Shown: positions 1 to 9,058, numbered from the stretch's first letter. The stretch: 12,978 nt of DNA from Phoronis pallida (GCA_028565715.1 JAOXYC010178468.1:1-12978), one strand, 5' to 3'. The notes: generated by a model not told the origin, from the letters alone. Program-made: numbers and translations.

Positions 1-105
1 TTAGCGCAAAGAAATGTTCCCGTCCATGATTTTTGGATTTTTGGAACGGGGAGGGTCTGTAGTATTTCAGAAAAAAAGCCTCGTCGTCAGAGCTTGGGGA
101 AAAAA
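1..105 (+). repeat. Left terminal inverted repeat of the MULE
   Basis: Bases 1-24 match the reverse complement of 7919-7942 at 23 of 24 positions; the one mismatch is at base 4. Bases 25-55 are poorly conserved. A second block, about 56-102, matches the reverse complement of about 7836-7883 with a few substitutions and small gaps, sharing TGTAGTATT, an A run and TTGGGGAA in the same order. Similarity further in is too weak to call by eye. The repeat may extend to the left of the window. Confidence 0.8.
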
Positions 106-1540
106 GTACGGGACGCTTGAAATGTACCCCCCTTTAGAGAGGCAGAAATAGACACCCCATGGAAAAATCCTCTTTGGACATTGTATATCATTGAAAAAGC
201 AGGTGAAACATGAAAAAATCGGTAAATGAAAAAAATTTAAAAGTCGAGTTATATGAAACAAACTGCCATCAGTGACGTCACTAACGACAAATACAAAATG
301 GCGACCAAAAGAATCAAATTAAATTAAAAATCTAGGGTACATGTCTGACTTTCCTGTTTTCCTGAATTTAAAAAAGGTATAACTTACACTAGGCGGTTTT
401 TATTAATTTTCACATAGTTAATTTTTACATGCCACATACTAAAGTCATAAAATTGGGGCCAGTGTTACAAAGAATGATACAAAAACACAATAGCATGTTA
501 TTATATAATTGGAATACCGGTAGTGGAATAATTCCCTTTGTAGTTTTTATCTGGTTTTCTTGAAATTTTGAAGGATGTAGCCTTTGACAACTATTTTGAA
601 AAAGCATTTTTGATTAACGGTTATTTGTGACGTCATGAACTTGATATAATTGGTGATTCAGAAAACAGCAAAAGATGAACAACTTTTTTTCATATAATAC
701 TTAGATGATCAGAATTATCACAATTGTCAATTGAGTACATGAATGAAACATTACCTCTAAGTGTGGCAATGGGGGAGAGTGTTGGGACGCCCGGTGTTTG
801 TGCATGATCATGCATTTGACATTGCAATTCTTATAGAACATTAGACCACTTAGAAGTTATATGTTCCTGCAAAACGTGCAGTTGCAACATCTTAAAATAC
901 ATTTCACGGGTTGACGAGTATATCTCAATCAAGAAGGTGAACTTTGTTGGTGGGCACCGGCCGTTATATGACGACCTCCAATTTGCATATGCAAATGACT
1001 TCCATGTATATGGTATTTTCAGAAAAAATTTATAGGGTCCTAGTTGTAACAGTCTGGGTCGCCCATTTTGCATGTTCACTGGAAAATAACGATTATTACA
1101 GTAGGTATGCGTTTCGCCTTCAGTTTATTTTGACACAATGATGCGTCTAGCGCGCGTGAAAATGAAATATTAACGCGGCTCATGTTAAGTTTATTATTTT
1201 CCAAATTATGACACAAAGGGCCATTATATTGTAATGACGATTGATACTCGAGGAAATTTTATCGTATTTGCAAGCAATATTATCGTGCGTGTACACCAGC
1301 ATAAAAGTGTTGTACTTGTGTACTACACGTAGCATGTGAACATTAATGCCACCGACTCCAATTTGGTTGGGAAATTAAACTTGTTGCTTTTTATTTGGAC
1401 AAGAGCAAACTTTTGATCCAAAACATGACATTCGCGCGGTCATAAACATCGTTACACAGGCAGGAAGAATTTACTTAAATTATCTTAACAGTTTCTTCAA
1501 ATAAGAAACAATCCAACATTCGGGTTTTGTGTAAACAAAT
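106..1540. other. Left interior of the MULE without a recognisable gene
   Basis: This stretch is AT-rich and has stops in all frames; I see no convincing exon. Two perfect CRE-like palindromes, TGACGTCA, lie at 273-280 and 628-635. The first is followed closely by AAAATGGCGAC, which resembles a YY1-type motif. If the relic at about 1540-2210 was once transcribed from the left terminal repeat, its promoter and 5' part would have lain here. Short fragments at about 1390-1540 could be decayed upstream coding sequence of that relic, but the reading is not good enough to annotate. Confidence 0.4.
273..280. promoter_or_regulatory. CRE-like palindrome near the left terminal repeat
   Basis: The sequence TGACGTCA is a perfect ATF/CREB consensus palindrome, set in GTGACGTCAC. 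A second copy lies at 628-635. An eight-base palindrome can occur by chance, so only the location close to the terminal repeat, where MULE promoters often lie, makes it worth noting. No binding can be inferred from sequence alone. Confidence 0.3.
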
Positions 1541-2202
1541 TCACCCTTCCGTGAAGGACATTGTTTTATTGTCCAGGCATGGTCAGGCGGCGACAAACCA
1601 TCGCAATGACCGGGTTTGGAAAAGCAATTGAACATCCAGGTTCAAAAACGTTGGGAGAGAATTTTGCAGTTACAACTCTTAGGAAGAGTCGGTTGGAGCA
1701 ATTAGCTCTTATACTCTCATAGCTCATTGGTGGTAGTGACATACCTAAAGCTGTTTTGTTTTCTGTTCAAATGCGATTTCCAGGAAGGTCTTTCTGTTTT
1801 AAAGCACGGGGTTTTCAAAAAAAAATGTAGCAGCAAAAGGTAGCATTGGTGTAAACAGACTACCATCGACAACTAGACAAGCGTACTACGGCGAACTGCG
1901 TGTCCATTTGCAGGTATCCACGCGGAAACAGGGAGATGTGTTAGGCAACATCTTGATCGTAAATACATGTATTAGAGATGGAGAAAAACGGCTTGGGTAC
2001 CCAATACAGACAGATGTGGTACCTGCACCCAGTGGTGTATTGAACTTTATTCAATGTAAATGTCAATCGAGAAGAAACTTGTGCGGAGCACCTCAGGGCA
2101 ACTACAGAAACAGTGGCCTGAAATGTGTCGATTCCTAGATCCTGTCCAAGCTGCAGAGGAGAAGATTGTAAGAACACAGCATGCCAAATTTATGATGATT
2201 AA
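1540..2202 (+). pseudogene. Frameshifted relic of a transposon-associated protein with a cysteine-rich tail
   Basis: The best part reads in one frame from about 1803 to a TAG at 2136-2138. It includes the segments LPSTTRQAYYGELRVHLQV, IQTDVVPAPSGVLNFIQCKC and NSGLKCVDS. One base later, in the +1 frame from 2140, it continues as SCPSCRGEDCKNTACQ and stops at TAA 2200-2202. The joined order of a proline-rich linker, a PAP-hydrophobic-C-x-C stretch and repeated C-x2-C pairs resembles the C-terminal CXC-like cysteine cluster of uncharacterised, multi-copy invertebrate proteins. Upstream, 1570-1640 gives further family-like pieces (AWSGGD, then TGFGKAIE) split across frames with stops. It is therefore broken by at least one frameshift and several stops. 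It runs convergently to the transposase gene. The protein family is recalled from general pattern, not from a search, and its function is unknown to me. Confidence 0.55.
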
Positions 2203-2690
2203 TTATTTTGAACACAATATATTTTTAAAATCTGCCGAAAGACTAGAGTTCCCTTGTTCAATGCCACGTCTGAGGACGTTTTCGCGTGGTCGAATAAAAT
2301 AATTCCGAGACTACGATTCCATGCAGTTATTTATTCTTTATATGCACCGATTTTACATTTCGTTTGGTATCAAAATCAACATGTCGAATAACCTGTTAAA
2401 AAGAACTTTATATAAATCACGGTGACAAAACCCAACCACTATGTATAAAGTGTATTCTGTTGAATAACTCGTTCGAAAAATCCGTGCCAATGTTAATTTA
2501 TTTCATAAGCTTATTACATATTTGAATTTCTTTATTTAAAAAATCAATAATTGTGATATCGTCAGCAAATATATGGTCTTTTATTTACCGGAATTTTATC
2601 AAAAAGTAATGTTAGTATGCTCTCGTTAAGGGGGTACGCGACCATTGGTAAAATTAAATTAGATTTTTAAAATTTTATGAAAAATGGGGA
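2203..2690. other. Interior spacer with a poly(A) signal after the relic gene
   Basis: No coding signal is visible; the stretch is AT-rich. A canonical AATAAA lies at 2293-2298 on the plus strand, about 90 bases after the stop of the relic at 2202. That is a normal distance for its polyadenylation signal and supports the plus orientation of the relic. In DNA this AT-rich the hexamer is frequent by chance. Confidence 0.35.
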
Positions 2691-2693
2691 CAT

Positions 2694-3011
2694 CCGTAGC
2701 TCGGCCGTGGTAATCCGTGTGAGTCCTTGGCAGTCCGGGAAGAATTCTGGATCACAAACCATTCCGTGTTGGTCCGTGTGTCTACCGTGTTGGTCCGTGT
2801 TGGTCCGTCGCTTTGCCGTGGCTGTCCGGGGAGTTCTTAATTTAAAGTGATCTGTGTATGCACCGTGTTGGTTCCGTGAAGCAGTCGTGTCTTTCCGTGT
2901 TTGTCCGGCTCTGTCCGTGTAGCTGCCGTGTTACAAACCCCAAAATGGGCCCGATTCATGCCGGATCACTATCCGGATGATCCGGGGTCTGCCGTGTTGA
3001 TCCGTGTTTAT
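2694..3011. repeat. Degenerate array of CCGTG motifs with a 10-11 base period
   Basis: A GC-rich island in AT-rich DNA carries a core CCGTG or CCGG, often as TCCGTGTTGG. Cores start at 2694, 2705, 2715, 2725 (CCT variant) and 2735; at 2764, 2774, 2785, 2795, 2805, 2816 and 2826; at 2863, 2874, 2885 (variant), 2895, 2905, 2915 and 2926; and at 2951, 2961, 2973, 2982, 2992 and 3002. Steps within these four blocks are almost all 10 or 11. The period is not a multiple of three, so it is not coding. It lies between the two convergent genes of the transposon. It may be a decayed minisatellite or an array of protein-binding sites; sequence alone does not decide. Confidence 0.8.
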
Positions 3012-3360
3012 ATGGGACTGGGGCTTAACTGAAACGTATTTCAGATATCAGTATTTGTTGCAAATATCTTTATGTGAATTTATCAAAGATTGTTTCAGAC
3101 ATTGACATATATAATGACAAATATTTTATACGCAGAAATAATAAAAATGTGAGAGTTCGACGATGAAAATGTCTTTCAAGGGAGGCGCATGCCACACGCT
3201 CGATTTTCTAAAGTACGTAAATCATTTATGAAACAAAAATTGAACACATACTATAGATGACCATTGGAAGAATTAAAAATACAGAGTGGTCTGTAAATTC
3301 AACGAAACTTGCTTAAAAATGTATACACAACACACACACCACAGTCAATCTATGTTCATC
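3012..3360. other. Spacer downstream of the transposase stop
   Basis: This is the 3' flank of the minus-strand transposase gene, which ends at 3361. It is AT-rich without an exon. No clean AATAAA is seen on the minus strand here; a CATAAA variant is present near 3230. The transposase 3' end therefore remains undefined. Confidence 0.35.
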
Positions 3361-6300
3361 TTATACTCTATCTTTAATGAACTCAACCACAAGGTTAATT
3401 ATTTTGTCACTCTTTGTAACTCGTGCTTTCCCATTCACTTCTTCTTGGGAAATGCCCCTTGGCCCATCGTCCCCGCATCGTTTAAAGGCCAAACACATGT
3501 CTGAAAATGTTAGTCCACTTGCGGCAGCCTTTTCAGTCATTGCCTTACTCATGATACCAGCATCAGTAATATGAAGGGATGTTTTTAAATGTTGTTATCG
3601 ACGCTTTTACTGATTGTCTAATGTACAATGTAGCTTACATCAAATGAGGCACTTTCTTTGCATTTATGGTTGGCAAACCTATCGTGCTTTAAAATTCTGG
3701 AGAGTGCTATAGCATCGTCCTCCGCATTGTGAGACATATACGATTCTCCAAACAGAAACTCGTGGATGCCGTGTTGTTTAAAAGATTTGAGCTCGGGAAT
3801 GACGTCCTTGCTCATCCTTAAAGTGTCCAGAAATCCAACGCATTTGCTGGCAAAGTCTTTTATGAGGCCAACTGCATTCAACGCGTTCACCAATACCCGG
3901 CAATCAAAGCTCTTGATGTTATGTCCTACCATGACACAATTGTCTGGTAGGAACTTGATCAAACCAGCCAAAACGTCTTTGACACATTGCGCGTTTAATC
4001 GTCTACCATCTTTGTACAACTCGGCGTTGGTCATTGTTGTGCCTGTAACTTTTGACGCACTCTCCGAAATTTGTTTCTTCGGAATCACATACTTTACGAA
4101 GCGCCCCTCCGGGTAAACCACTGCAATCTGAGTAATGTGACTATCACGCTCTGAAACAACAAAAAAATATAATCCAATGAAGATTGCCTTTGACCATTAG
4201 GTGACGAACGGTTAAAATATGTTGTTTTTAAATAACATTTACCTAACCCCGTTGTTTCCAGGTCAAATACACAGAATCCACAGTTATTCAAGGTGTCTTT
4301 TGGTAGCGGAGTATCTTGTGCAGCCGCAACGGGTGGGCCTATTTCTTCGTTCTTTAAAGGTTCTGAAACGATTATTTCAAAACCCATTGAAAGATCAGAT
4401 TCGGCATTCATGTGACAGGCGAGTACCGTGGGCTTCTCAAGTAGAGAACGATTGTCTGTTCAAATGGATTTGAAATAACATTATATTAGAATTAGTGTCC
4501 CTCTTGTAAACAAGACATAATGACAAATATGTCATACATGTAGATAATTATTAGTCATTACAGTCAAGTTTTTACCTGCTAAAAGACCCATTCCGCTTTT
4601 GTAAGTTGTTCCTTCGCGAACTTCAAATGATAAATCACAACTTGAACGGGCTGCTTTGGTTCGCATTCGTTTCATTCGCCACTGTCCGTCTTTCCATTCC
4701 CTGTGTCTTTTCGTGGTATTATCACACAACGTGGTTCTTTTCTCTGCGATTTTTGCAGGAGAGAGTCCAATGTTGGATATAACCTGAAGAATAAAGTGTT
4801 GCGAAATAATTTTCGTGAATTGGTCGAGTTGCTAAGACATGTCAAAAGTGACAACTATAAAGTGAGATATGGTTCATAATACAGAAAACTTTCTTGCGGT
4901 ATACATAACCAGTCACTGTTTTCATATCTGTCTAATTGAACATAATATTTCCGCAAATGATTCACCTTGTTTATGTATCCATATCCCAGATTTTTTTGAG
5001 AAACGCACGCAGCTACCCTGTAGTCGAGCGATTCACTCGAACTTAGAAAAAGATTCTTCCTGGCCTTTGTTGCAACTGTGTTGTTAAAAATTTCGTTTGC
5101 TTGAGTAGATTTCATGTTGCTGAGATTTGTAGCCTTGTGTTTATATTTACTGAAAGTAGCGCTGAGACTTTCTTTCACAGCGGGATTAGAAAGCGGCTTG
5201 CCATACGGTAGTTGTGTATATTTAGCGTTTGGGTTGCATATAAATCTACACCATGAAGGACTGCAGTTGGTATGGTCACCAAATGGGTGTTTTGATAGCG
5301 AATCCAAACCATTTATCAGGCCATCTGGATCGCCCTGGTTCTGGTGACACATGTAGTTGAAATTCTTTTTCAAGTAGTTCACCGTCTTCGTGGATAGTTT
5401 GTGCTGTTGCTGTACTGCATGCAGGTCTTTACTGACGATCTTCTTAATGTGGTTTTTGTCTGACGATTTGCAAAGGTTTTCATCCACTTCTGCTCTAGCT
5501 TTACTAATTGTTGATGCATCTTCGTCAGTGACAACCTTTGCCGAATTAGGTGATGTATTATTTAGCATAGTAACAACCATTGCCGGCTCCATTGCTTTAG
5601 CAGATTTATCCCAGTTCTTTTTGCAGTCGTGAATGCTTGGTAATAAATTGCGTCTCCTGGCCACGTCACACGTCCTGCACGTCTTTTTCTTGACATCGTA
5701 GCCTATTATTTTGCCAGTGTGTTCCCCGATCATGCTAGCGTGTCCTACAGAATCAATGATATTTTAAAACAGTCTCACAGCTGTGACCAGGGGTTTGGGG
5801 TATCGGCTGATCTCCTTGCCAGCGAACCCCTCCGGTGAGCCTCCCATTTTGAGTTACTCCCATCAGCTTATCAACCTCGATTATAATTTTTTGTAAATAA
5901 ACCGATTTATAATTTACTTTAAAACTATGACATAAGTTTACTTTGATACGACCGTCTTCGGCATCCCTTTAAAAACAAATCGATAAAACTAACAGTCACC
6001 TTACCAGAGAGACTGTTGTAGGCATGACCACTTCCTCGAGTTTGCCAACCGGCATCTACAGACGCTGTCAATCCAACAACTGTTTCACACCTGTAAAGTA
6101 ACACCACTTTATAATGAAAGAAGTACTGCACGTGCGAATAATCTAAGGCACCACTTTAGGGATTTCACTAACATAGCAGGTGCGTTTGGTTTCTATAGAG
6201 TAATTCATTTCATCCAAATGTATCTGAATCCTACCCGTTTCCTTATTTTTATTGTATCTTAATGAAAACACTAATTTACTTTTGTGGTAAGTTCTGTGAA

Positions 6301-7414
6301 ACTTGTCTCGTCTTTACTATTTCCTCCTCTAATAATTGCTGTATTGACGCGTTGGCTATCTTCTCAATTCCTGGTCCAACAATTCTCTCGTGTTTTTTCA
6401 AAGTTTTATGATGTATCAAGGGCAAATTAATGACCGAAAGAAAATTGTTAATTTGAGTTTCGCCTAGGCCTGTGTGAAGCATGGCTGAAACATAAAAACA
6501 ACAATTTACTGGCAACAAATGATCTAAGGTAGTCTTTTCTTTATGACATGAAAGTGTATTTATTGGTGAATTTCTTCCTCATAACAGCGCTTGTTTTTAA
6601 GTTTCTCTAAAAATGATTTTTGATATATATGAATATATAAAAAATTTGCAACATCTACATTTAAACATTGTAGTTTTAGTAGTGTAATTCTAGTCAGTCA
6701 AATTACCTGCCGCAGTTTTCGTGTTTACGTCCCACCTTTTCACTTTTTGTTCTCCGTGTCTCTTCCCTGTAGGTATCTTGTTGATCACACCACAAACTTT
6801 GTTTGAACATTGTATATAAAGTATGCTCCCCAAACCTTGCTGCGTTTCAGCAATGCAATCGCTTAGCATTAAAGGGACCCCACACTGTTGACACGCCTTT
6901 AACCCCTCAGCTAATACCTCAAGCTCAACGACCCTCCTCCCCTCTTTCCAAAGCTCATTTCTCGGAGTCGATTCCCATGTACCGTCGTTGGTTATTGTTT
7001 CTTCATGGGATACATTGTTTATGTCAATCTCATCCGCACAGTAAGAGTCTGTCATAAATTAATGAAAGCTGATTTTTTTTGTTAGATAACAGATTTTTTT
7101 ACATGTATATAAATTATGTTTGCAATAAATCGGCGCTAGAACCATATTCCTCGGAAATAGTAAATAGTAAATACTATAGATAGGGGTTAGAATTTACAAA
7201 CGTTTAATATATTTCTTTCTTTAAGTTCGCTGTTTTGTTTGAGAAAGTAAAATAGTATTTGTTGACAACTTGTTTAATAATATCAGTTATAAAACTTACC
7301 CAACTTCTTCTTTTTTGTTGGAAACTTTTCTCAAATTGGAAACGGTTTGCCGTCTTTTTCTCTCTCTTGGGCTTTGCTTAAGAAATGCGCTCGGTTCTTT
7401 TGTATTCTAGGCAT
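3361..7414 (-). CDS. Mutator-like transposase fused to a DEDDh exonuclease, nine exons
   Basis: Proposed exons on the minus strand, 5' to 3': 7414-7300, 7048-6707, 6484-6280, 6090-6005, 5744-4966, 4783-4576, 4455-4243, 4150-3639 and 3543-3361. All introns (92-260 bases) are GT-AG and the phases agree at every junction, giving 880 codons plus stop. Residues 40-250 carry the N-terminal family region (CQQCGVP and IHHKTLKKHERIVGP). The transposase core has D233 in SVDAGW, D323 in TDEDAST, an H-x2-GDH-x2-C-x3-WC signature near 402-415, and E467 in QANEIFNN as the likely third acid. Residues 640-800 form a DEDDh exonuclease. The product should bind and cut the terminal repeats in the nucleus. Two weak points remain. 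The first exon has an in-frame TGA at 7333-7331 (codon 28). The last acceptor (3544/3543) has a poor context; without that splice the frame ends at 3618. Family assignment is strong; intactness is doubtful. Confidence 0.82.
3639..4292 (-). other. DEDDh 3'-5' exonuclease domain of the transposase protein
   Basis: This is the part of the fused gene coding for a DnaQ-like nuclease, interrupted by the intron at 4242-4151. Splicing joins FDLETTGL to ERDSHITQIAVV, giving the Exo I motif with D643 and E645. Exo II is VGHNIKSFD with D732, and Exo III is HNAEDDA with H790 and D795 in the expected H-x4-D spacing. All five metal-binding and catalytic residues are present. Such domains remove nucleotides from 3' ends of DNA or RNA using two metal ions. 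In a transposon protein it could trim or process ends, or could be a captured cellular domain; neither is shown here. Confidence 0.85.
7300..7414 (-). other. Proposed first exon with an in-frame TGA
   Basis: An ATG at 7414-7412 (A at -3) opens MPRIQKNRAHFLSKAQEREK. The exon ends at a strong GTAAGT donor at 7299, in the phase needed by the next exon. The same frame hits TGA at 7333-7331. A neighbouring frame over the second half reads a basic stretch, ERKRRQTVSNLRKV, typical of an N-terminal nuclear or DNA-binding tail, but its phase does not fit the next exon. The simplest readings are one or two indels plus a stop in a decaying copy, or a start located elsewhere. An alternative is initiation at the ATG 7055-7053 at the head of exon 2, which would drop this exon. 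Confidence 0.5.
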
Positions 7415-7835
7415 TTTTGATATTATCTGATCGTTTGCGTGTAACATTCACGTGTGGGCATTTTCATACAATTATACAAAATATGTGATTTTCCCGGTCT
7501 TTACTATTTAGAAAAGAGCCTTAGTAACACATATTCAGTAATAAGCTGTATTTATTATGCGACTTTACATGTAATAGACACGCAATGCTGCAATAATGCA
7601 ATTATCGACGAAAATGACGCAAATATCATAGATGTGCAAACAATGCGCAGAGCGTCAAAAAATAATCGTCGCGTACCTCCTTCATGAGTTTATAATCATA
7701 GTATAGATATGGCGCGAAACTCGGTCGAATAACGTCATATTTGATACGCCACAGACGCGTAAGATTTTATGGTCTAAAAAAAATGCAATGTTATTACAAA
7801 AAAGTAAGTCGATTTTCATTTTGTCGGCAAAAAAA
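7415..7835. other. Promoter-side leader of the transposase inside the right end
   Basis: There is no coding signal. On the minus strand a TATAAA-like hexamer lies at 7694-7689, about 275 bases before the proposed ATG, and a weaker TATAAT-like site lies about 60 bases before it. Neither is convincing alone in AT-rich DNA. A small patch of short AATAGTA repeats seen near 7156-7172 lies inside the first intron, not here. Confidence 0.3.
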
Positions 7836-7942
7836 TTCCCCAAAGTCGACAAACGGAGCTTTTTTTTCGGGAATACTACAAAACATGCTTATTAACATTA
7901 AACAAAAAATGAACCAACGACGGGAACATTTCTTTGCGGTAA
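7836..7942 (-). repeat. Right terminal inverted repeat of the MULE
   Basis: This is the inverted partner of 1-105. The outer 24 bases (7919-7942) are nearly perfect. About 7836-7883 carries the second conserved block, with TTCCCCAA, a run of T and AATACTACA in the order expected for an inverted copy. The bases just outside begin ATTTCTACC and would be the right copy of the target duplication if the element ends exactly at 7942. Confidence 0.8.
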
Positions 7943-8400
7943 ATTTCTACCACGCTTAGGCTAAAAGAATTCAAAACTTCAATAGAAAAAACAATAAAAG
8001 GCATTCGCTCCAAAAAGTATCGCAAAACTCCGATACACAATTTTGTTTTTTTTCAATCCAAGATAATAAGTCATTTTTTCTCACTTTTTTTAAAAATTGC
8101 GACACTTGATTTTTGATAATTTTTAAGGATATCAAAGGAAGGGTTTAACACGAATCCCTCCCTGGCACATTTGGTATTGAAATTATCTGTTGAAATAATT
8201 AATCAGTAAACAAATCGGTTGTTTAGTTTTTGAGGAATGTGTACCGAAGTCAAAAAAAAATGTTGACTTAAAATGCCAAGTCACGTGACCACGAGAACGC
8301 TACAATTTCCAAATCGTGTATTCTTTATTGTTTGATCCCTCATCTTTCAGAAAATGTATACTTGTATGGGTCAAAATTGATATTTTTTAAGTTATTCGTA
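7943..8400. other. AT-rich flank right of the transposon
   Basis: No gene is visible. There are many A and T runs. A short hairpin, AAGTCAA/TTGACTT, spans 8247-8269, and an E-box palindrome TCACGTGA lies at 8281-8288. Either could be chance. The stretch belongs to the host locus if the transposon boundary at 7942 is right. Confidence 0.35.
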
Positions 8401-8401
8401 G

Positions 8402-8463
8402 AAAAAGACACCATGGTAATTAGCCTCCCACGAAACCTTAAACCACTACACCACCGGGGTCCT
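8402..8463 (-). repeat. tRNA-like fragment with an A box
   Basis: Read on the minus strand from 8463, the sequence gives CCCCGGTGGTGTAGTGGTTT. The 11-base TGGTGTAGTGG (8453-8443) is a good RNA polymerase III A box as found in D arms of several tRNAs. A run of five T follows at the other end. No T arm is present on this strand, so it is not a tRNA gene. It is probably the head of a truncated tRNA-derived SINE in opposite orientation to the fragment at 8508-8604. Confidence 0.4.
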
Positions 8464-8507
8464 AGTAATTTATGTGCTAGCTTTAACGCTATAAGCCAGT
8501 GTAATTT

Positions 8508-8604
8508 ACCCCACGAGTGGCGCTATGATGCACCTTTTCACATGAGGTTTAAGCACAACTTTCATGTTAAAGGGACACCCGGGTTCGATTCCCGGACGGG
8601 TTCT
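8508..8604 (+). repeat. tRNA-derived SINE head with perfect B box and T arm
   Basis: GGTTCGATTCC at 8582-8592 is a perfect B box. It lies in a complete T arm: stem CCGGG 8579-8583, seven-base loop, stem CCCGG 8591-8595. A possible A box, TGGCGCTATGATG, begins at 8518, and a degenerate anticodon-like arm (CTTT...AAAG) lies near 8558-8572. Possible acceptor-stem remnants are ACGGGTT at 8596-8602 and ACCCC near 8507-8511. The D and anticodon arms do not fold into a proper cloverleaf, so this reads as a SINE head or a decayed tRNA copy rather than a working tRNA gene. Confidence 0.5.
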
Positions 8605-9058
8605 GAATTTTTCTGTCTTTTCAAAATTTAAAAAAGGCCGTTGAAGAAGAATACACATTCGAAAGCTTTGGATTTTACATCGTTTGTATCACACGTCAGC
8701 ATAAGAGTGACAATTTAATGTATTTAATTATGCGAATACTACTGCGACAGCTGATCGAAGGGTGTACAAGGTGACGTCACTCCAGTGCCGGCTCGCTGAA
8801 ACACGATCGCCTACTTTTGGCCAAAAATCTCCCCTCAGTCTCTTTTGTCAACAACGGGCTGAGTTCATTCTATGTTTCGGCGGCTGTCGAAAAACATTCT
8901 TTAATAGTAGGCCTAATTATCATTTCAAAATGGAACGCATATTTTGCATTGTACTTTTGCATTTTTGGTATTTTTTTCTCCTTGTAAAAAGGCATTGTCT
9001 TTTTTGTAGACCAAGTGTCAAGTTTGGAATAGACACGGCCTTACGGTATCCTTGAACA
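8605..9058 (+). other. 5' flank and probable leader of the ankyrin gene
   Basis: A CRE-like palindrome TGACGTCA lies at 8772-8779, about 280 bases before the ATG. A pyrimidine tract ending in TAG at 9009 (TCTTTTTTGTAG) is a credible splice acceptor for an intron in the leader. The frame of the ankyrin gene stays open upstream from 8762 to 9052 but closes with TGA at 9053-9055, two codons before the ATG, so that stretch is not an N-terminal extension. No TATA box is convincing. Confidence 0.4.
8772..8779. promoter_or_regulatory. CRE-like palindrome upstream of the ankyrin gene
   Basis: A perfect TGACGTCA sits inside GGTGACGTCACT. It matches the ATF/CREB consensus and lies in the presumed promoter region of the ankyrin gene. 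The match is exact, but function is inference, since the window holds two other copies inside the transposon. Confidence 0.35.

Larger units (their letters stand above)
1..7942 (-). mobile_element. Mutator-like DNA transposon (MULE) with long terminal inverted repeats
   Basis: The two ends are inverted copies of each other, and between them lies a Mutator-type transposase gene transcribed leftward from the right end. Long, imperfect terminal inverted repeats are typical of MULEs. The interior also holds a relic of a second, opposite-strand gene (about 1540-2210) and a short-motif array (2694-3011). The left end coincides with the first base of the window, so the true outer base and the target-site duplication on that side cannot be seen. 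On the right, the bases following 7942 would hold the partner copy of an 8-11 base duplication. The repeats have clearly diverged from each other, so this is not a very fresh insertion. The assignment rests on the ends plus the encoded transposase; exact boundaries are inferred. Confidence 0.78.

Noticed and set aside
3618-3638. Reading through to a stop at 3618 as the end of the exonuclease
   Set aside because: A GTAAGC donor at 3638 and a downstream segment with GDDGP, NGKARVTKS and a proper stop fit a further exon better; the read-through remains a possible alternative because the acceptor context is weak.
3766-5632. Plus-strand open frames of 70-116 codons opposite the transposase exons
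   Set aside because: They are antisense to exons whose minus-strand translation has clear catalytic motifs and matching splice phases.
8247-8269. Short hairpin AAGTCAA/TTGACTT
   Set aside because: A seven-base stem around an A-rich loop is expected by chance in DNA this AT-rich.
8508-8604. A functional tRNA gene
   Set aside because: The T arm is perfect, but the D and anticodon arms do not fold, the acceptor stem is only partly matched, and no anticodon loop of the right size can be formed.
8762-9055. Open frame in the same phase as the ankyrin gene, just upstream
   Set aside because: It ends in TGA two codons before the ankyrin ATG, starts at a GTG rather than an ATG, and its translation shows no domain; it is probably leader sequence.
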